A stretch of DNA of 64,000 nucleotides from Pseudozobellia sp. WGM2 (GCF_017810075.1 NZ_JADNYK010000001.1:248001-312000); one strand, 5' to 3'. Counted from the stretch's first letter, positions 9,434 to 16,690 are shown. Numbers and translations: made by a program. The notes: a model not told the origin generated them from the letters alone.

Positions 9434-10573
9434 ATGTCAGCGGTAAAAAAAGTACTTGTTGTAGGCGGTGGTATTGGCGGGCAGTCCGTAGCTATTGCTT
9501 TGGCAAAAAACGGAGTAGAGGTGGAAATTGCAGAACGTTTAGATGCTTTTAACGTTTATGGTGTTGGTATCATTCAACAATCCAACGCCCTGAGGGCATT
9601 GGATAGAATTGGTCTTGCAGATAAAACTATGGAAGAAGGTTTTCCATACGGACAATTGAAAATGTATACTGCGGGAGGTCATTTTATAGGACTTGCAGGA
9701 GCGCCACCCGTAGAAAAGTATCCTAGTCACAATGGTATTTCACGAAGAACACTGCATGAGATCATGTATGCTGAAGCCATTAAAATGGGTGTAACCTATA
9801 AAATGGGTACGACCGTTACCGAAATAGAAAATAGTGAAAATGAGGTAACCGTAACCTTTACCGATAACACCAAAAGCACATACGATATCTTAGTGGCATC
9901 AGATGGTATTAATTCTGATATGCGCTCTTTGATTTTTGGTGAATTCAAACCACGATATATGGGTGTTTCTGTTTGGAGATATCCTTTTAAAAAGCACGAA
10001 GACTTGGACACTTCATATATGTATTATGGAAAACGTAGTAAAATTGGTTTTGTACCTATGTGCGAAAAAACAATGTATATGTTTTTGGTATCTGCAGAAG
10101 GTGCCCATAATCCTTGGATAGAGAAATCAGCATATATACCAATGCTTAAGAACTATTTGTCTGAGTTTCCGGTAAAAATAGCCCAAGATGCCAGAGAACA
10201 GATTACTGACCCAGATTTAGTGAACTATCGTCCGATTGAGGCCAGTCATCTACCGGACCCATGGTTTAAGAATAGAGCCATTGTAATCGGTGATGGGGCA
10301 CACGCCACTGTGCCACAGTTAGGGTCAGGTGCCGCTTTGGCTTTGGAAGACGGTGTTGTGTTGGCAGAAGAATTAAAAAATGCAAATACCGTAGAAGAGG
10401 CTTTCAACGCCTTTATGAAAAAGCGTTATGAACGGTGTATGGCCATTGTTAATGCATCTGAAACTCTTGCGGAATGGGAGTTGTTGGAATTTGAAGGAAA
10501 GTCTTTGCCAGAAGGTGCAAGTATTGGCCAGGTGGTAGGCAAAGCAGTAGGTACCCTAATGGCTCCATTTTAA
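9434..10573 (+). CDS. FAD-dependent aromatic-ring monooxygenase (p-hydroxybenzoate hydroxylase fold)
   Basis: This 379-residue class A flavoprotein has the FAD-binding GGGIGG at residues 11-16 followed by the acidic end of the second strand (EIAER), the DG motif at 157-158 (VASDGINSD) and the GD motif at 286-287 (VIGDGAHATVPQ). Members hydroxylate phenols, salicylates or N-heteroaromatics using NAD(P)H and O2. Here it would supply the vicinal diol needed by the extradiol dioxygenase encoded upstream. The gene sits 36 nt after the hydrolase and 11 nt before the FAH gene, so all three are probably one transcript. The exact aromatic substrate is unknown. Confidence 0.9.
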   Translation: MSAVKKVLVVGGGIGGQSVAIALAKNGVEVEIAERLDAFNVYGVGIIQQSNALRALDRIGLADKTMEEGFPYGQLKMYTAGGHFIGLAGAPPVEKYPSHNGISRRTLHEIMYAEAIKMGVTYKMGTTVTEIENSENEVTVTFTDNTKSTYDILVASDGINSDMRSLIFGEFKPRYMGVSVWRYPFKKHEDLDTSYMYYGKRSKIGFVPMCEKTMYMFLVSAEGAHNPWIEKSAYIPMLKNYLSEFPVKIAQDAREQITDPDLVNYRPIEASHLPDPWFKNRAIVIGDGAHATVPQLGSGAALALEDGVVLAEELKNANTVEEAFNAFMKKRYERCMAIVNASETLAEWELLEFEGKSLPEGASIGQVVGKAVGTLMAPF

Positions 10574-10584
10574 AAAAAACATTC

Positions 10585-11544
10585 ATGAAACTTGTAACAT
10601 TTCAAGATAAAGAAGGTTCCCGCCATACCGGATGGTTAAAAGCAGAAGGCGTGGTACATATGCAGAAAGCAAATAACCGTTTGCCTAATGATATGTTGTC
10701 ATTTATAGATGACCACGAAACGTACTTTAAAATTATAAAGAATAATAATCTAGAGGAAATTGACCCACACTATAATTTAGAGGAAATAAAATTATTAGCG
10801 CCACTACCCAACCCGAGAAGCTTTAGGGATTATGTTGCCTTTGAACAGCATATGTTGAATGCATCCAATTCTTTCGGACATACCGTTAGTCCAGAATGGT
10901 ATAATATTCCTATTTTCTATTTCACCAATCACCAAGCCATTTATGGTCCAGAAGATGAGATAAAGAGGCCTGAGAAAGAAACCAAATTTGACATTGAACT
11001 AGAAATGGCCGTCGTCATGGGTAAAAAAGGCGCGGATATTAAAGCCGAAAATGCAGATGACCATATTTTTGGTTATACCGTATTTAATGATTGGACCGCG
11101 AGGGCAATACAAAGACAAGAGATGACCGTGCCCTTAGGACCGCATAAAGGAAAGGATTTTGCCAATGCAATTGGTCCTTGTATTGTAACCAAAGACGAGT
11201 TCGAAAAATATCGTTGCACCATTTCCAGGGATACCCATCCAGAACATTTAGCAATGCCCTTAACCACAAATGGGCGATTTGACTTAAAAATGACTGCGCG
11301 CATTAATGGAGAAACTATGTGTGAGGGTAATTATAAAACCGTGCATTGGACTTTTCCACAAATGATAGAGCGTGCTTCTGAAAACAATGTAAATCTTATG
11401 CCTGGTGACATATTAGGCAGTGGTACTGTAGGTTGGGGAAGCCTTATTGAAAATAATTTTTCGGTTCACAGACCATTGGAACCGGGAGATGTTGTTGAAT
11501 TAGAGATTGAGGGGATTGGTGTTTTGAGAAATGTAGTGCTGTAG
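10585..11544 (+). CDS. Fumarylacetoacetate hydrolase (FAH)-family protein
   Basis: This 319-residue protein has the FAH C-terminal fold. Metal-binding carboxylates lie in KFDIELEMAVVMG (Glu138, Glu140) and YTVFNDWTARAIQ (Asp169), with the typical GPHKGKDFANAIGPCIV and LMPGDILGSGTVG blocks. Family members hydrolyse acylpyruvates or decarboxylate or hydrate products of aromatic ring cleavage. It is the last gene of the plus-strand catabolic run (11 nt after the monooxygenase), fitting a final step that yields central metabolites. Which of the FAH reactions it performs cannot be told from sequence alone. Confidence 0.9.
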   Translation: MKLVTFQDKEGSRHTGWLKAEGVVHMQKANNRLPNDMLSFIDDHETYFKIIKNNNLEEIDPHYNLEEIKLLAPLPNPRSFRDYVAFEQHMLNASNSFGHTVSPEWYNIPIFYFTNHQAIYGPEDEIKRPEKETKFDIELEMAVVMGKKGADIKAENADDHIFGYTVFNDWTARAIQRQEMTVPLGPHKGKDFANAIGPCIVTKDEFEKYRCTISRDTHPEHLAMPLTTNGRFDLKMTARINGETMCEGNYKTVHWTFPQMIERASENNVNLMPGDILGSGTVGWGSLIENNFSVHRPLEPGDVVELEIEGIGVLRNVVL

Positions 11545-11710
11545 TTTTTATTTACAATGCTATGCTCGTACTTAGGTTTTGACTTATTGATGTCCTAAAA
11601 GGGTAAGGCTAAACAATTATTGGACTTAATCATCTAACAATGGAAATATAAAATTACTTACCGATACAGTATCTTTCGAACCCTTGTAACATCGGGCTTT
11701 AGAAGGGAAA

Positions 11711-11732
11711 GGTGTACCCGAGGTGTACTTAT
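11711..11732. repeat. Tandem 11-bp repeat resembling the element's end repeats
   Basis: GGTGTACCCGA is followed directly by GGTGTACTTAT. The 11-bp period and the G-GTAC core resemble the end repeats at 14270-14292 and 25260-25282. It could be a degenerate third attachment site marking an older insertion; similarity is limited, so this is tentative. Confidence 0.35.
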
Positions 11733-12091
11733 TTTTAGTGTTTTCCTGCAAATATTCGAAAATATTCCCGCGCAAAACTTTGACACTTTAAAGGTATGAA
11801 ATTCATCTGATTTTGATGAAAAACAAGCGTTTTACACAATTTAGAAATTCTCAATCTATACTTTTCAAATTCTAAGTGGCTTTTTATCTTGTGGGATAAA
11901 TCGAGCGTTGGTATGATAAGAGCATGGAGCACCTTTTTGTGGTTTATGCTTATATGTGCAGTTTTGAGGAGGTGACAAAACCCATAGGTTTTTCAACTTT
12001 CGTAGAAACATGGATTTGTATGACAGATAGCTTGTCTTACAAGTAGAATTCTACACTAATTAGGCGCAAAATAAATTTGTTATACTTTATG

Positions 12092-12129
12092 AAAATGTCC
12101 AGTTTATTAGATAATAAACTGGACATTTT
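12092..12129. repeat. 18-bp perfect inverted repeat with 2-nt centre
   Basis: The arm AAAATGTCCAGTTTATTA (12092-12109) is followed by GA and then its exact reverse complement TAATAAACTGGACATTTT (12112-12129). The arm ends in TTTT on one strand and starts with AAAA, so it could terminate weakly in both directions, but it lies about 550 nt after the FAH stop and about 215 nt beyond the HipA-like gene end. A transposon end, protein-binding palindrome or hairpin RNA are alternatives. Confidence 0.5.
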
Positions 12130-12229
12130 GAACATATTATATTGAAACACATTTCAATGTGAATACCTAAATACATTGAGGATAAGGATAAGACTCCCAA
12201 AGTAATATGTGTTCACCTATGTAGATTTT

Positions 12230-12373
12230 ATGGGTGAGGTAAATAGGAAAGAGGCTGTTGTTAAACATTTGAACAGAATCGTTGCTTCTGGAAATATTAG
12301 AATGCTATGCAATGATAAATATTTTAAACAGCAAGCCACAATCTTTAAGGTCGTAAGAGTTTTTTTAGCCTAG
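12230..12373 (+). pseudogene. Short ORF, possible gene remnant
   Basis: An ATG at 12230 opens 47 codons (MGEVNRKEAVVKHLNRIVA to KVVRVFLA) and runs 29 nt into the 3' end of the convergent HipA-like gene. The first 40 residues have a protein-like composition but I recognise no family. It may be the tail of a decayed gene or a chance frame. No start signal supports it. Confidence 0.2.
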
Positions 12374-13331
12374 TTTGATAAGCCTGTGCATAATTCCGTT
12401 TTGTCTTTTCATCAAGGTATGAAAGTTCGATTAATGCTAATACTTTGTCCTGATTTGTCGTTAAACTTTTAAATACCTTGTCATATTGCTTTTCAGAAAT
12501 ACCTGCTAGTTCTGCCAGTTTGAAAAACTGCTCCGTAACTTTTCCTGTGGCCTTGTACGGTGGTAAGAGTCCATCCGCTAAGGCAAAGTCTCTATCTTCA
12601 ATATGAATTCTACTATTCAATAGGTCGTATGCCGGACTCAATTTAAAATCTCCTAAAGCAGTTTCTATTAAAGAGAAATTTTTGAAATGAGCATCCCCGT
12701 TAGATATTAAATAGTTGAAGAGAAGTAATTTAAATAATTTGATGGCTTCTACTTGATAGGCCGGCACATATTTTTTTAACAGTTCAAATAGCTCTAGATA
12801 GCTACCTGCATATTTAAAATCCGTTCCGTGGGTTTGCGGTGTTCTGCCAGCTAGCGATGCAAAATCCTCTACAGCCCATTTAGTGCCATCAGCGGCAACA
12901 TCAAAACGCTTGGTAATGTAGGCAGGGTCCCCATTTTTAAAGAATACCAGTCCGTTCTCTGCAGTTTCGATTCCGAATACTTGACGTGCTATCTGCATAC
13001 TCAAATGTTCGTTGGCAGGCATTTGCTCTGTTCGGGTTCCTACATTGGGGATAGGTTTTAGAATATACTGCCCTTGTTCTCCTTCTTTTATTAAACGTAG
13101 TTTGTTTTTTTCTAGGAGTACGGAGAATTTCTCTTGCACTCCTGAAATAGATAATCGCCTTTTATTCTCCTTGAAGAGCTCTTCAGTAATGGCATTGGTA
13201 ACCAGCGATTCATAGGGTAGAGTAGGACTTACCTTTCTGCCGTTGAATAAACGATTTAACGCTGTCTTACTGTAGGTGTTGAGCCCTTCCTTTAAAGTAC
13301 CTGGACAGTTATTTATGTTTATCGAACTCAT
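12345..13331 (-). CDS. HipT-like / HipA C-terminal serine-threonine kinase toxin
   Basis: This is a 328-residue kinase of the HipA superfamily without the usual N-terminal subdomain. Visible motifs are the glycine-rich-loop segment SISGVQEK (61-68, with the S-x-S pair that is autophosphorylated in HipT), ATP-binding Lys92 in YILKP, the catalytic loop NGDAHFKN (211-218) and the metal-binding LSPAYD (231-236). HipA-type kinases phosphorylate translation factors such as aminoacyl-tRNA synthetases and arrest growth. Its ATG overlaps the stop of the upstream 109-residue gene by 4 nt (ATGA), and an XRE gene lies before that. The order XRE - short HipN - kinase is that of the tripartite HipBST systems. 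Confidence 0.88.
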   Translation of the reverse strand: MSSININNCPGTLKEGLNTYSKTALNRLFNGRKVSPTLPYESLVTNAITEELFKENKRRLSISGVQEKFSVLLEKNKLRLIKEGEQGQYILKPIPNVGTRTEQMPANEHLSMQIARQVFGIETAENGLVFFKNGDPAYITKRFDVAADGTKWAVEDFASLAGRTPQTHGTDFKYAGSYLELFELLKKYVPAYQVEAIKLFKLLLFNYLISNGDAHFKNFSLIETALGDFKLSPAYDLLNSRIHIEDRDFALADGLLPPYKATGKVTEQFFKLAELAGISEKQYDKVFKSLTTNQDKVLALIELSYLDEKTKRNYAQAYQTRLKKLLRP

Positions 13332-13657
13332 TGTGTTTTTATTTCTTTAACCTGAATAGCCCCAATGGTATCATATTTTGCTGTAGTCAGTAATAGACCA
13401 AAATTGTCTTTCGGATCTATGCGTAACTCAAAACAAATATTTTGTTTGTTCGAACCCTCAGGTAGCATGTTGTAAAAAAAAGGGAATAGATATTCTGAAT
13501 GATATTCTTGTTTACCTTTAGGCAGTGTAAGACTAATTGCTGGGGTGTTCTTCGATTCAAACCATTGGTCATGGTAACGGAAGATAAAGCTGCCATCACC
13601 TAGTTGCGTTAACAAACCTGCAGCCGCTTTTTTATAAAAAACTTCGGCCTGTCTCAT
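13328..13657 (-). CDS. HipS-like protein (stand-alone HipA N-terminal subdomain)
   Basis: This 109-residue protein corresponds to the N-terminal subdomain that is normally fused to HipA: VFYKKAAAGLLTQLGDGSF, FRYHDQWFES, ISLTLPKGKQEY and FPFFYNMLPEGSN are the HipN-type blocks. In HipBST systems the separate HipS piece, rather than HipB, neutralises the kinase. The gene overlaps both neighbours by 4 nt, so synthesis is probably coupled: its start overlaps the XRE stop and its stop overlaps the kinase start. The family call is clear; the antitoxin role is inferred from the known tripartite arrangement. Confidence 0.82.
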   Translation of the reverse strand: MRQAEVFYKKAAAGLLTQLGDGSFIFRYHDQWFESKNTPAISLTLPKGKQEYHSEYLFPFFYNMLPEGSNKQNICFELRIDPKDNFGLLLTTAKYDTIGAIQVKEIKTQ

Positions 13658-13872
13658 TCGCTAGTTTCTGTTTTTATAATTTTAAAAGTAAGCTCCATAC
13701 CCAAGGCACTCCCTAGTTTATTTAAGGTTTCTGCAGTAGGATTGCCTCTACCACTTTCAAACTGTTTAAGGGTACGCAGGCCAACACCAGAAAGGTCTGC
13801 TAACATTTCTTGGGTAACCTGAAGCATTTCTCTCCGTTCTTTTATACTCTGTATTAGGCTTTTAAAGTGCAT
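13654..13872 (-). CDS. XRE/HipB-like DNA-binding autoregulator
   Basis: I place the start at the ATG of MHFKSLIQSIKERRE (13872), giving 72 residues; the longer frame to 14004 would run through the operator-like sites upstream and adds no domain. The helix-turn-helix reads TQEMLADLSGVGLRTLKQFE followed by GRGNPTAETLNKLG, typical of Cro/CI-type HipB proteins. HipB dimers bind palindromic operators and repress their own operon. Three matching sites with half-site AGTGC lie at and upstream of the start. It is the first gene of a three-gene operon with overlapping stops and starts. Confidence 0.85.
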   Translation of the reverse strand: MHFKSLIQSIKERREMLQVTQEMLADLSGVGLRTLKQFESGRGNPTAETLNKLGSALGMELTFKIIKTETSE

Positions 13873-13883
13873 TATATGGCTCT
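13866..13883. promoter_or_regulatory. Operator-like site O1 (AGTGC-N8-GCTCT) overlapping the hipB-like start
   Basis: AGTGC at 13866-13870, eight bases, then GCTCT at 13879-13883: nine of ten half-site bases match the two upstream palindromes. It overlaps the predicted start codon (13870-13872). It begins exactly 61 bp before O2. Confidence 0.5.
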
Positions 13884-13926
13884 TTTGACTGTAAAAATAG
13901 GTCTTTATATCAATAAACAAACAAAA

Positions 13927-13944
13927 AGTGCGTTTTAACGCACT
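13927..13944. promoter_or_regulatory. Operator-like palindrome O2 (AGTGC-N8-GCACT)
   Basis: AGTGCGTTTTAACGCACT is an inverted repeat of eight bases per arm around TT. The half-site and the N8 gap have the same geometry as the E. coli HipB operator (TATCC-N8-GGATA, known from the family). It lies 55 nt upstream of the predicted start. Confidence 0.7.
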
Positions 13945-13987
13945 AATTGGTGAATTTACGTAAGATGTTAGTTTGAAAATGCAAAAT

Positions 13988-14005
13988 AGTGCCTTATAGT
14001 GCACT
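13988..14005. promoter_or_regulatory. Operator-like palindrome O3 (AGTGC-N8-GCACT)
   Basis: AGTGCCTTATAGTGCACT shares both half-sites and the N8 gap with O2 and begins 61 bp further upstream. Its right half lies within a separate 10-bp palindrome TAGTGCACTA (13997-14006). Equal 61-bp spacing of O1, O2 and O3 suggests co-operative binding or looping by the HipB-like protein. Confidence 0.65.
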
Positions 14006-14269
14006 ATGGACTGTTCATAAAAAGCGGATTTTAAATATGACCTCCTCGCATGTTAGATGCCGGTCTTAACTAGAGAAATTAACTATTTAGAATGATAGTT
14101 TAGGGTAAAGTTCGATAAAGGGTGCATATTTACGTATTGATTAAAGATTATTTTATCCACCAAACAAACACAAAATATCAAACAAAAGAAGAAAAACGTT
14201 AACCAAAAGCAAGGCTATTTGCGATACAAAAAGTAACTAATATTGATAATCAGATACTTATATTTATTG

Positions 14270-14292
14270 GGTACAAATAAGGTACAAATGTG
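14270..14292. repeat. Left end repeat of the element (putative attachment site)
   Basis: GGTACAAATAA is followed by GGTACAAATGTG, an 11-bp tandem unit. The 23 bases match 25260-25282 at 20 positions in the same orientation, including the uninterrupted core AAGGTACAAAT. Direct repeats like these are expected at the two ends of an element integrated by a tyrosine recombinase. Confidence 0.55.
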
Positions 14293-14293
14293 C

Positions 14294-14322
14294 TAAAAAA
14301 AACCATGGAATTATATCCATGG
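14294..14322 (-). terminator. Rho-independent terminator for the split-HipA module
   Basis: On the minus strand the stem CCATGGA / TCCATGG (loop TATAAT) is followed by eight T residues. It lies 26 nt after the stop of the 129-residue gene and just inside the left end repeat, so it closes the minus-strand cargo unit at the element boundary. Confidence 0.8.
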
Positions 14323-14347
14323 CTTAAATTTACAATAGAGCTATTTT

Positions 14348-14737
14348 TTAGACCGCTTCCAATTTGTAAGGATTTGAAATGTTATTTCGCCCAAACCTTT
14401 TCAATAAATCAACTTCATTTGTCTTATCGATACTCTCTTTTTTGATTATTTCCTGAATCAACGGTTGTTTTAAACCTGGAATTCTAACCTTGAAAAATGG
14501 CCATAATTCTTCACTTTCGTAAGTCTTATCTAGATTAGAAAAACCCACAATTCTATGGTATTTATCTTGTGTCTTAAATTCATCAGAGTAATTAAAATAC
14601 CACTTATTGTTTTCTGATTTTAAATATCCAACCTCAATATGTTCAAGTTTAATAACAAAAATAGTGACACCTTCCCTTTCATTAGAGAATCCTTCATCAC
14701 TATCACCCTTATTGAATATGTTTTTCCAAAAACTCAT
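14348..14737 (-). CDS. HipN-like partner protein of the second split-HipA module
   Basis: This 129-residue protein lacks a signal peptide. The blocks VGYLKSENNKWYFNYSDEF, RIVGFSNLDKTYESEELWPFF and KVRIPG have the shape of the N-terminal subdomain of HipA (a G-x-L strand, F-x-Y strand and a P-F-F block), although similarity is weaker than for the first module. It starts inside the stop of the upstream kinase gene (4-nt ATGA overlap), so the two are translationally coupled. Gene order is kinase then HipN, the reverse of the HipBST-like operon 350 bp away. The HipN assignment is an inference from pattern and context. Confidence 0.6.
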   Translation of the reverse strand: MSFWKNIFNKGDSDEGFSNEREGVTIFVIKLEHIEVGYLKSENNKWYFNYSDEFKTQDKYHRIVGFSNLDKTYESEELWPFFKVRIPGLKQPLIQEIIKKESIDKTNEVDLLKRFGRNNISNPYKLEAV

Positions 14738-15753
14738 AATAGACCTCTTAATTTAGACATTCTCTTTTTTAATATAATCTCCATTAATAACGCACGCTCC
14801 TTAATAAAGAAATCAAATTCATTTTCTTTTAATTTTTTGAGTACTGTATTCTCTTTCTCAACACATATTAACTCCTCAACGATTAGTCGATAACTTTTCT
14901 TATAATTTACTAAAAATTTTATAAACTCAAAATGATTTGAATTTGGTTTTGATTCATAACTAAAACGTGGTGTTGATTTATTAATAAATAAATCGATTTC
15001 ATTTGAACCAGTTAAGTAATGAGAATACATTAACTTGACCTTATCATCTGTTTTATTCCATAAAAGAGCTCTTGCAGTATCATAGATAGGTGAAAATTTG
15101 GGAGGATTTTTATTTATTTTTAATACATCTCCTATAAGACCCCAATTATAAAAATGCCTATCATTATTGCCCACAATCGCATCATAAGTTATTAATTTTA
15201 CTAACGACTTTAAAATTATATCAGCACTTCTAGGATATACTTTTTGTATGGCAGTTTCGACTATTTCAAATGTCAAATATTTTCTTCTTTCGCTTCGATC
15301 TTGATTTAACTTTTGAACGAATTCCTCATCTTCAAAATATTCTGTAATAACTTCAATACCGTGAATTAGCTTTTTATTCTTTTTTATAAAATCCTGACTT
15401 AGAAATCTTATTTGACCATTAATTATAGCTAACCTCGTTTTATTCATTTCCAATCCTAAGTACTCCCCAATTTTATTTATCGTGTATTCTAAAACGGACT
15501 CATGGGGATAAGACTTACCTCCATATTTAGCGAAAAATCCATGCCAAGATGAAGGATTTTGTTTTCTCGGACAATTTTTATAATAAAAATAGGCTTTTAT
15601 GTATTGTTTAGGGGCTTCACCATCTAAAGGTATGGGTAGAACATAATAGTTGCATTCTTTTAAATTTGGTATCTTTCGAACATTAACATAACCCGAATCC
15701 AATTTAGAATTTTCTTTGTTAATTTTCTTTAAGAAAATGGTATCGTTACTCAT
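14734..15753 (-). CDS. HipA-superfamily kinase, second split module
   Basis: This 339-residue protein has the kinase core signatures of the HipA C-terminal family: the catalytic loop IVGNNDRHFYNWG (193-205, GN-x-DRH-x-x-N) and the metal-binding block FSPIYDTARALLW (220-232). There is no S-x-S glycine loop like that of the first kinase and no recognisable DNA-binding partner on the same strand. It is followed with a 4-nt overlap by a HipN-like gene. A toxin or phage-defence kinase is the natural guess for a HipA-type kinase on a mobile island, but its target and its inhibitor are unknown. Confidence 0.75.
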   Translation of the reverse strand: MSNDTIFLKKINKENSKLDSGYVNVRKIPNLKECNYYVLPIPLDGEAPKQYIKAYFYYKNCPRKQNPSSWHGFFAKYGGKSYPHESVLEYTINKIGEYLGLEMNKTRLAIINGQIRFLSQDFIKKNKKLIHGIEVITEYFEDEEFVQKLNQDRSERRKYLTFEIVETAIQKVYPRSADIILKSLVKLITYDAIVGNNDRHFYNWGLIGDVLKINKNPPKFSPIYDTARALLWNKTDDKVKLMYSHYLTGSNEIDLFINKSTPRFSYESKPNSNHFEFIKFLVNYKKSYRLIVEELICVEKENTVLKKLKENEFDFFIKERALLMEIILKKRMSKLRGLL

Positions 15754-16127
15754 TTTTGGAACGCATCTGTTCGTACTACTCTGAAATTAATAAATTGAAT
15801 ATAAGATATTCGTAATCAACTAAAGATAACGTCGTAATTTTTAAGTCAAAATTAATACTAATACAATGAACCGCACTCCTAGAAATTGAAATAATCGTTA
15901 TATTTTTAGTATTTCCAAATCCCAAAATAAATTCTGATTAGGAAAATTTTACAAAGTCATTTCCAATATTTCGGCATGAATACTTCAGTCCAGAATTCAG
16001 TGCTTTTCATCTCCGTTAACGAAGGGGTTAAAAAAATGGAGGGTGATAGCCCTCCATGATTTCGTATAGTTAGAAAGATTGATTCGAGGATTTTCGAGTA
16101 AGTCCTAATCAAACCAGATAATATTTG
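15754..16127. other. Non-coding region between two minus-strand cargo units
   Basis: These 374 bases hold no gene. The half next to 15753 should contain the promoter of the HipA-type kinase; the other half contains the terminator of the upstream 180-residue gene at 16029-16057. No clear -7/-33 element was recognised. Confidence 0.5.
16029..16057 (-). terminator. Rho-independent terminator of the 180-residue cargo gene
   Basis: On the minus strand ATGGAGGG / CCCTCCAT form an 8-bp perfect stem with loop CTATCA and are followed by a run of seven T residues. It lies 70 nt after the stop of the 180-residue gene. Confidence 0.8.
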
Positions 16128-16670
16128 TTAATGGATAGTACCGATAATTAGCTTTTTTGCCTTTATAATAAAGTCAGTTACCTTCAAGTCTCCATGTCGA
16201 ACGTCACAATTAATTGAACTATAATCATCACATAATTTATTAAAATCATTTCCTTCATTATCAATGATATTTAGAGGCAACCCAAAAAGAAAAAAATCAA
16301 GTTCAAATGGAAAATAGTAAACATCAGTATCATGCCATTTTTCTATTATTTTGAAAAACTTTTCTAAATCTCTTGAAAGCTCATAATATCTCGTCAACTG
16401 ACCATCATCAAAAGGTTCTTCGTTAGTTATTGAATCCAGTACTTCATGAAGAATAGATGAATCTATAATTCTTTTAGAATCTACTTCTCTAAATAGTTTA
16501 TTTGCCATGGAAATCATGTTAATTTGATTTAATACCTCAACACCCCAACCGATTTTGGTTTGGTCTATCGTGTATGGCAGATGTTCTGTATTTAAGAACA
16601 GCACTTGAGAAGTATAATAACTGTCTTTGCCTTCTAATCTTTTCTTTGCACTATCAAATGTCATTACCAT
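16128..16670 (-). CDS. Hypothetical 180-residue cytosolic protein (element cargo)
   Basis: I do not recognise this protein. It is acidic and mostly helical by composition (KLFREVDSKRIIDSSILHEVLDS, YYELSRDLEKFFKIIEKWHD), without signal peptide or membrane segment. Two in-frame ATG codons lie at 16670 and 16664 and either could be the start. It is transcribed divergently from an XRE-type regulator with a 151-bp shared spacer full of repeated TACTTTAATT-like sites, so it may be controlled by that regulator. This pairing resembles toxin/antitoxin or defence cassettes, but nothing in the sequence proves it. Confidence 0.6.
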   Translation of the reverse strand: MVMTFDSAKKRLEGKDSYYTSQVLFLNTEHLPYTIDQTKIGWGVEVLNQINMISMANKLFREVDSKRIIDSSILHEVLDSITNEEPFDDGQLTRYYELSRDLEKFFKIIEKWHDTDVYYFPFELDFFLFGLPLNIIDNEGNDFNKLCDDYSSINCDVRHGDLKVTDFIIKAKKLIIGTIH

Positions 16671-16690
16671 TTTATTAAAATTTAAGTTTA

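Larger units (their letters stand above)
11545..12344. other. Gene-poor stretch with recombination-like repeats and an ORF remnant
   Basis: These 800 bases separate the catabolic operon from the toxin-antitoxin operon and hold no convincing gene. They contain a tandem repeat GGTGTACCCGA/GGTGTACTTAT (11711-11732), an 18-bp perfect inverted repeat (12092-12129) and a short open frame (12230-12373). The mixture looks like scar tissue from past insertions next to the integrative element. Confidence 0.5.

Noticed and set aside
11735-11932. 65-codon minus-strand frame in the gap after the FAH gene
   Set aside because: The sequence has no protein family features, no start signal and lies in a gene-poor repeat-containing stretch; a chance frame is more likely.
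13873-14004. Longer N-terminus for the XRE gene up to 14004
   Set aside because: The extra 44 residues contain no domain and would run through the operator-like sites O2 and O3.
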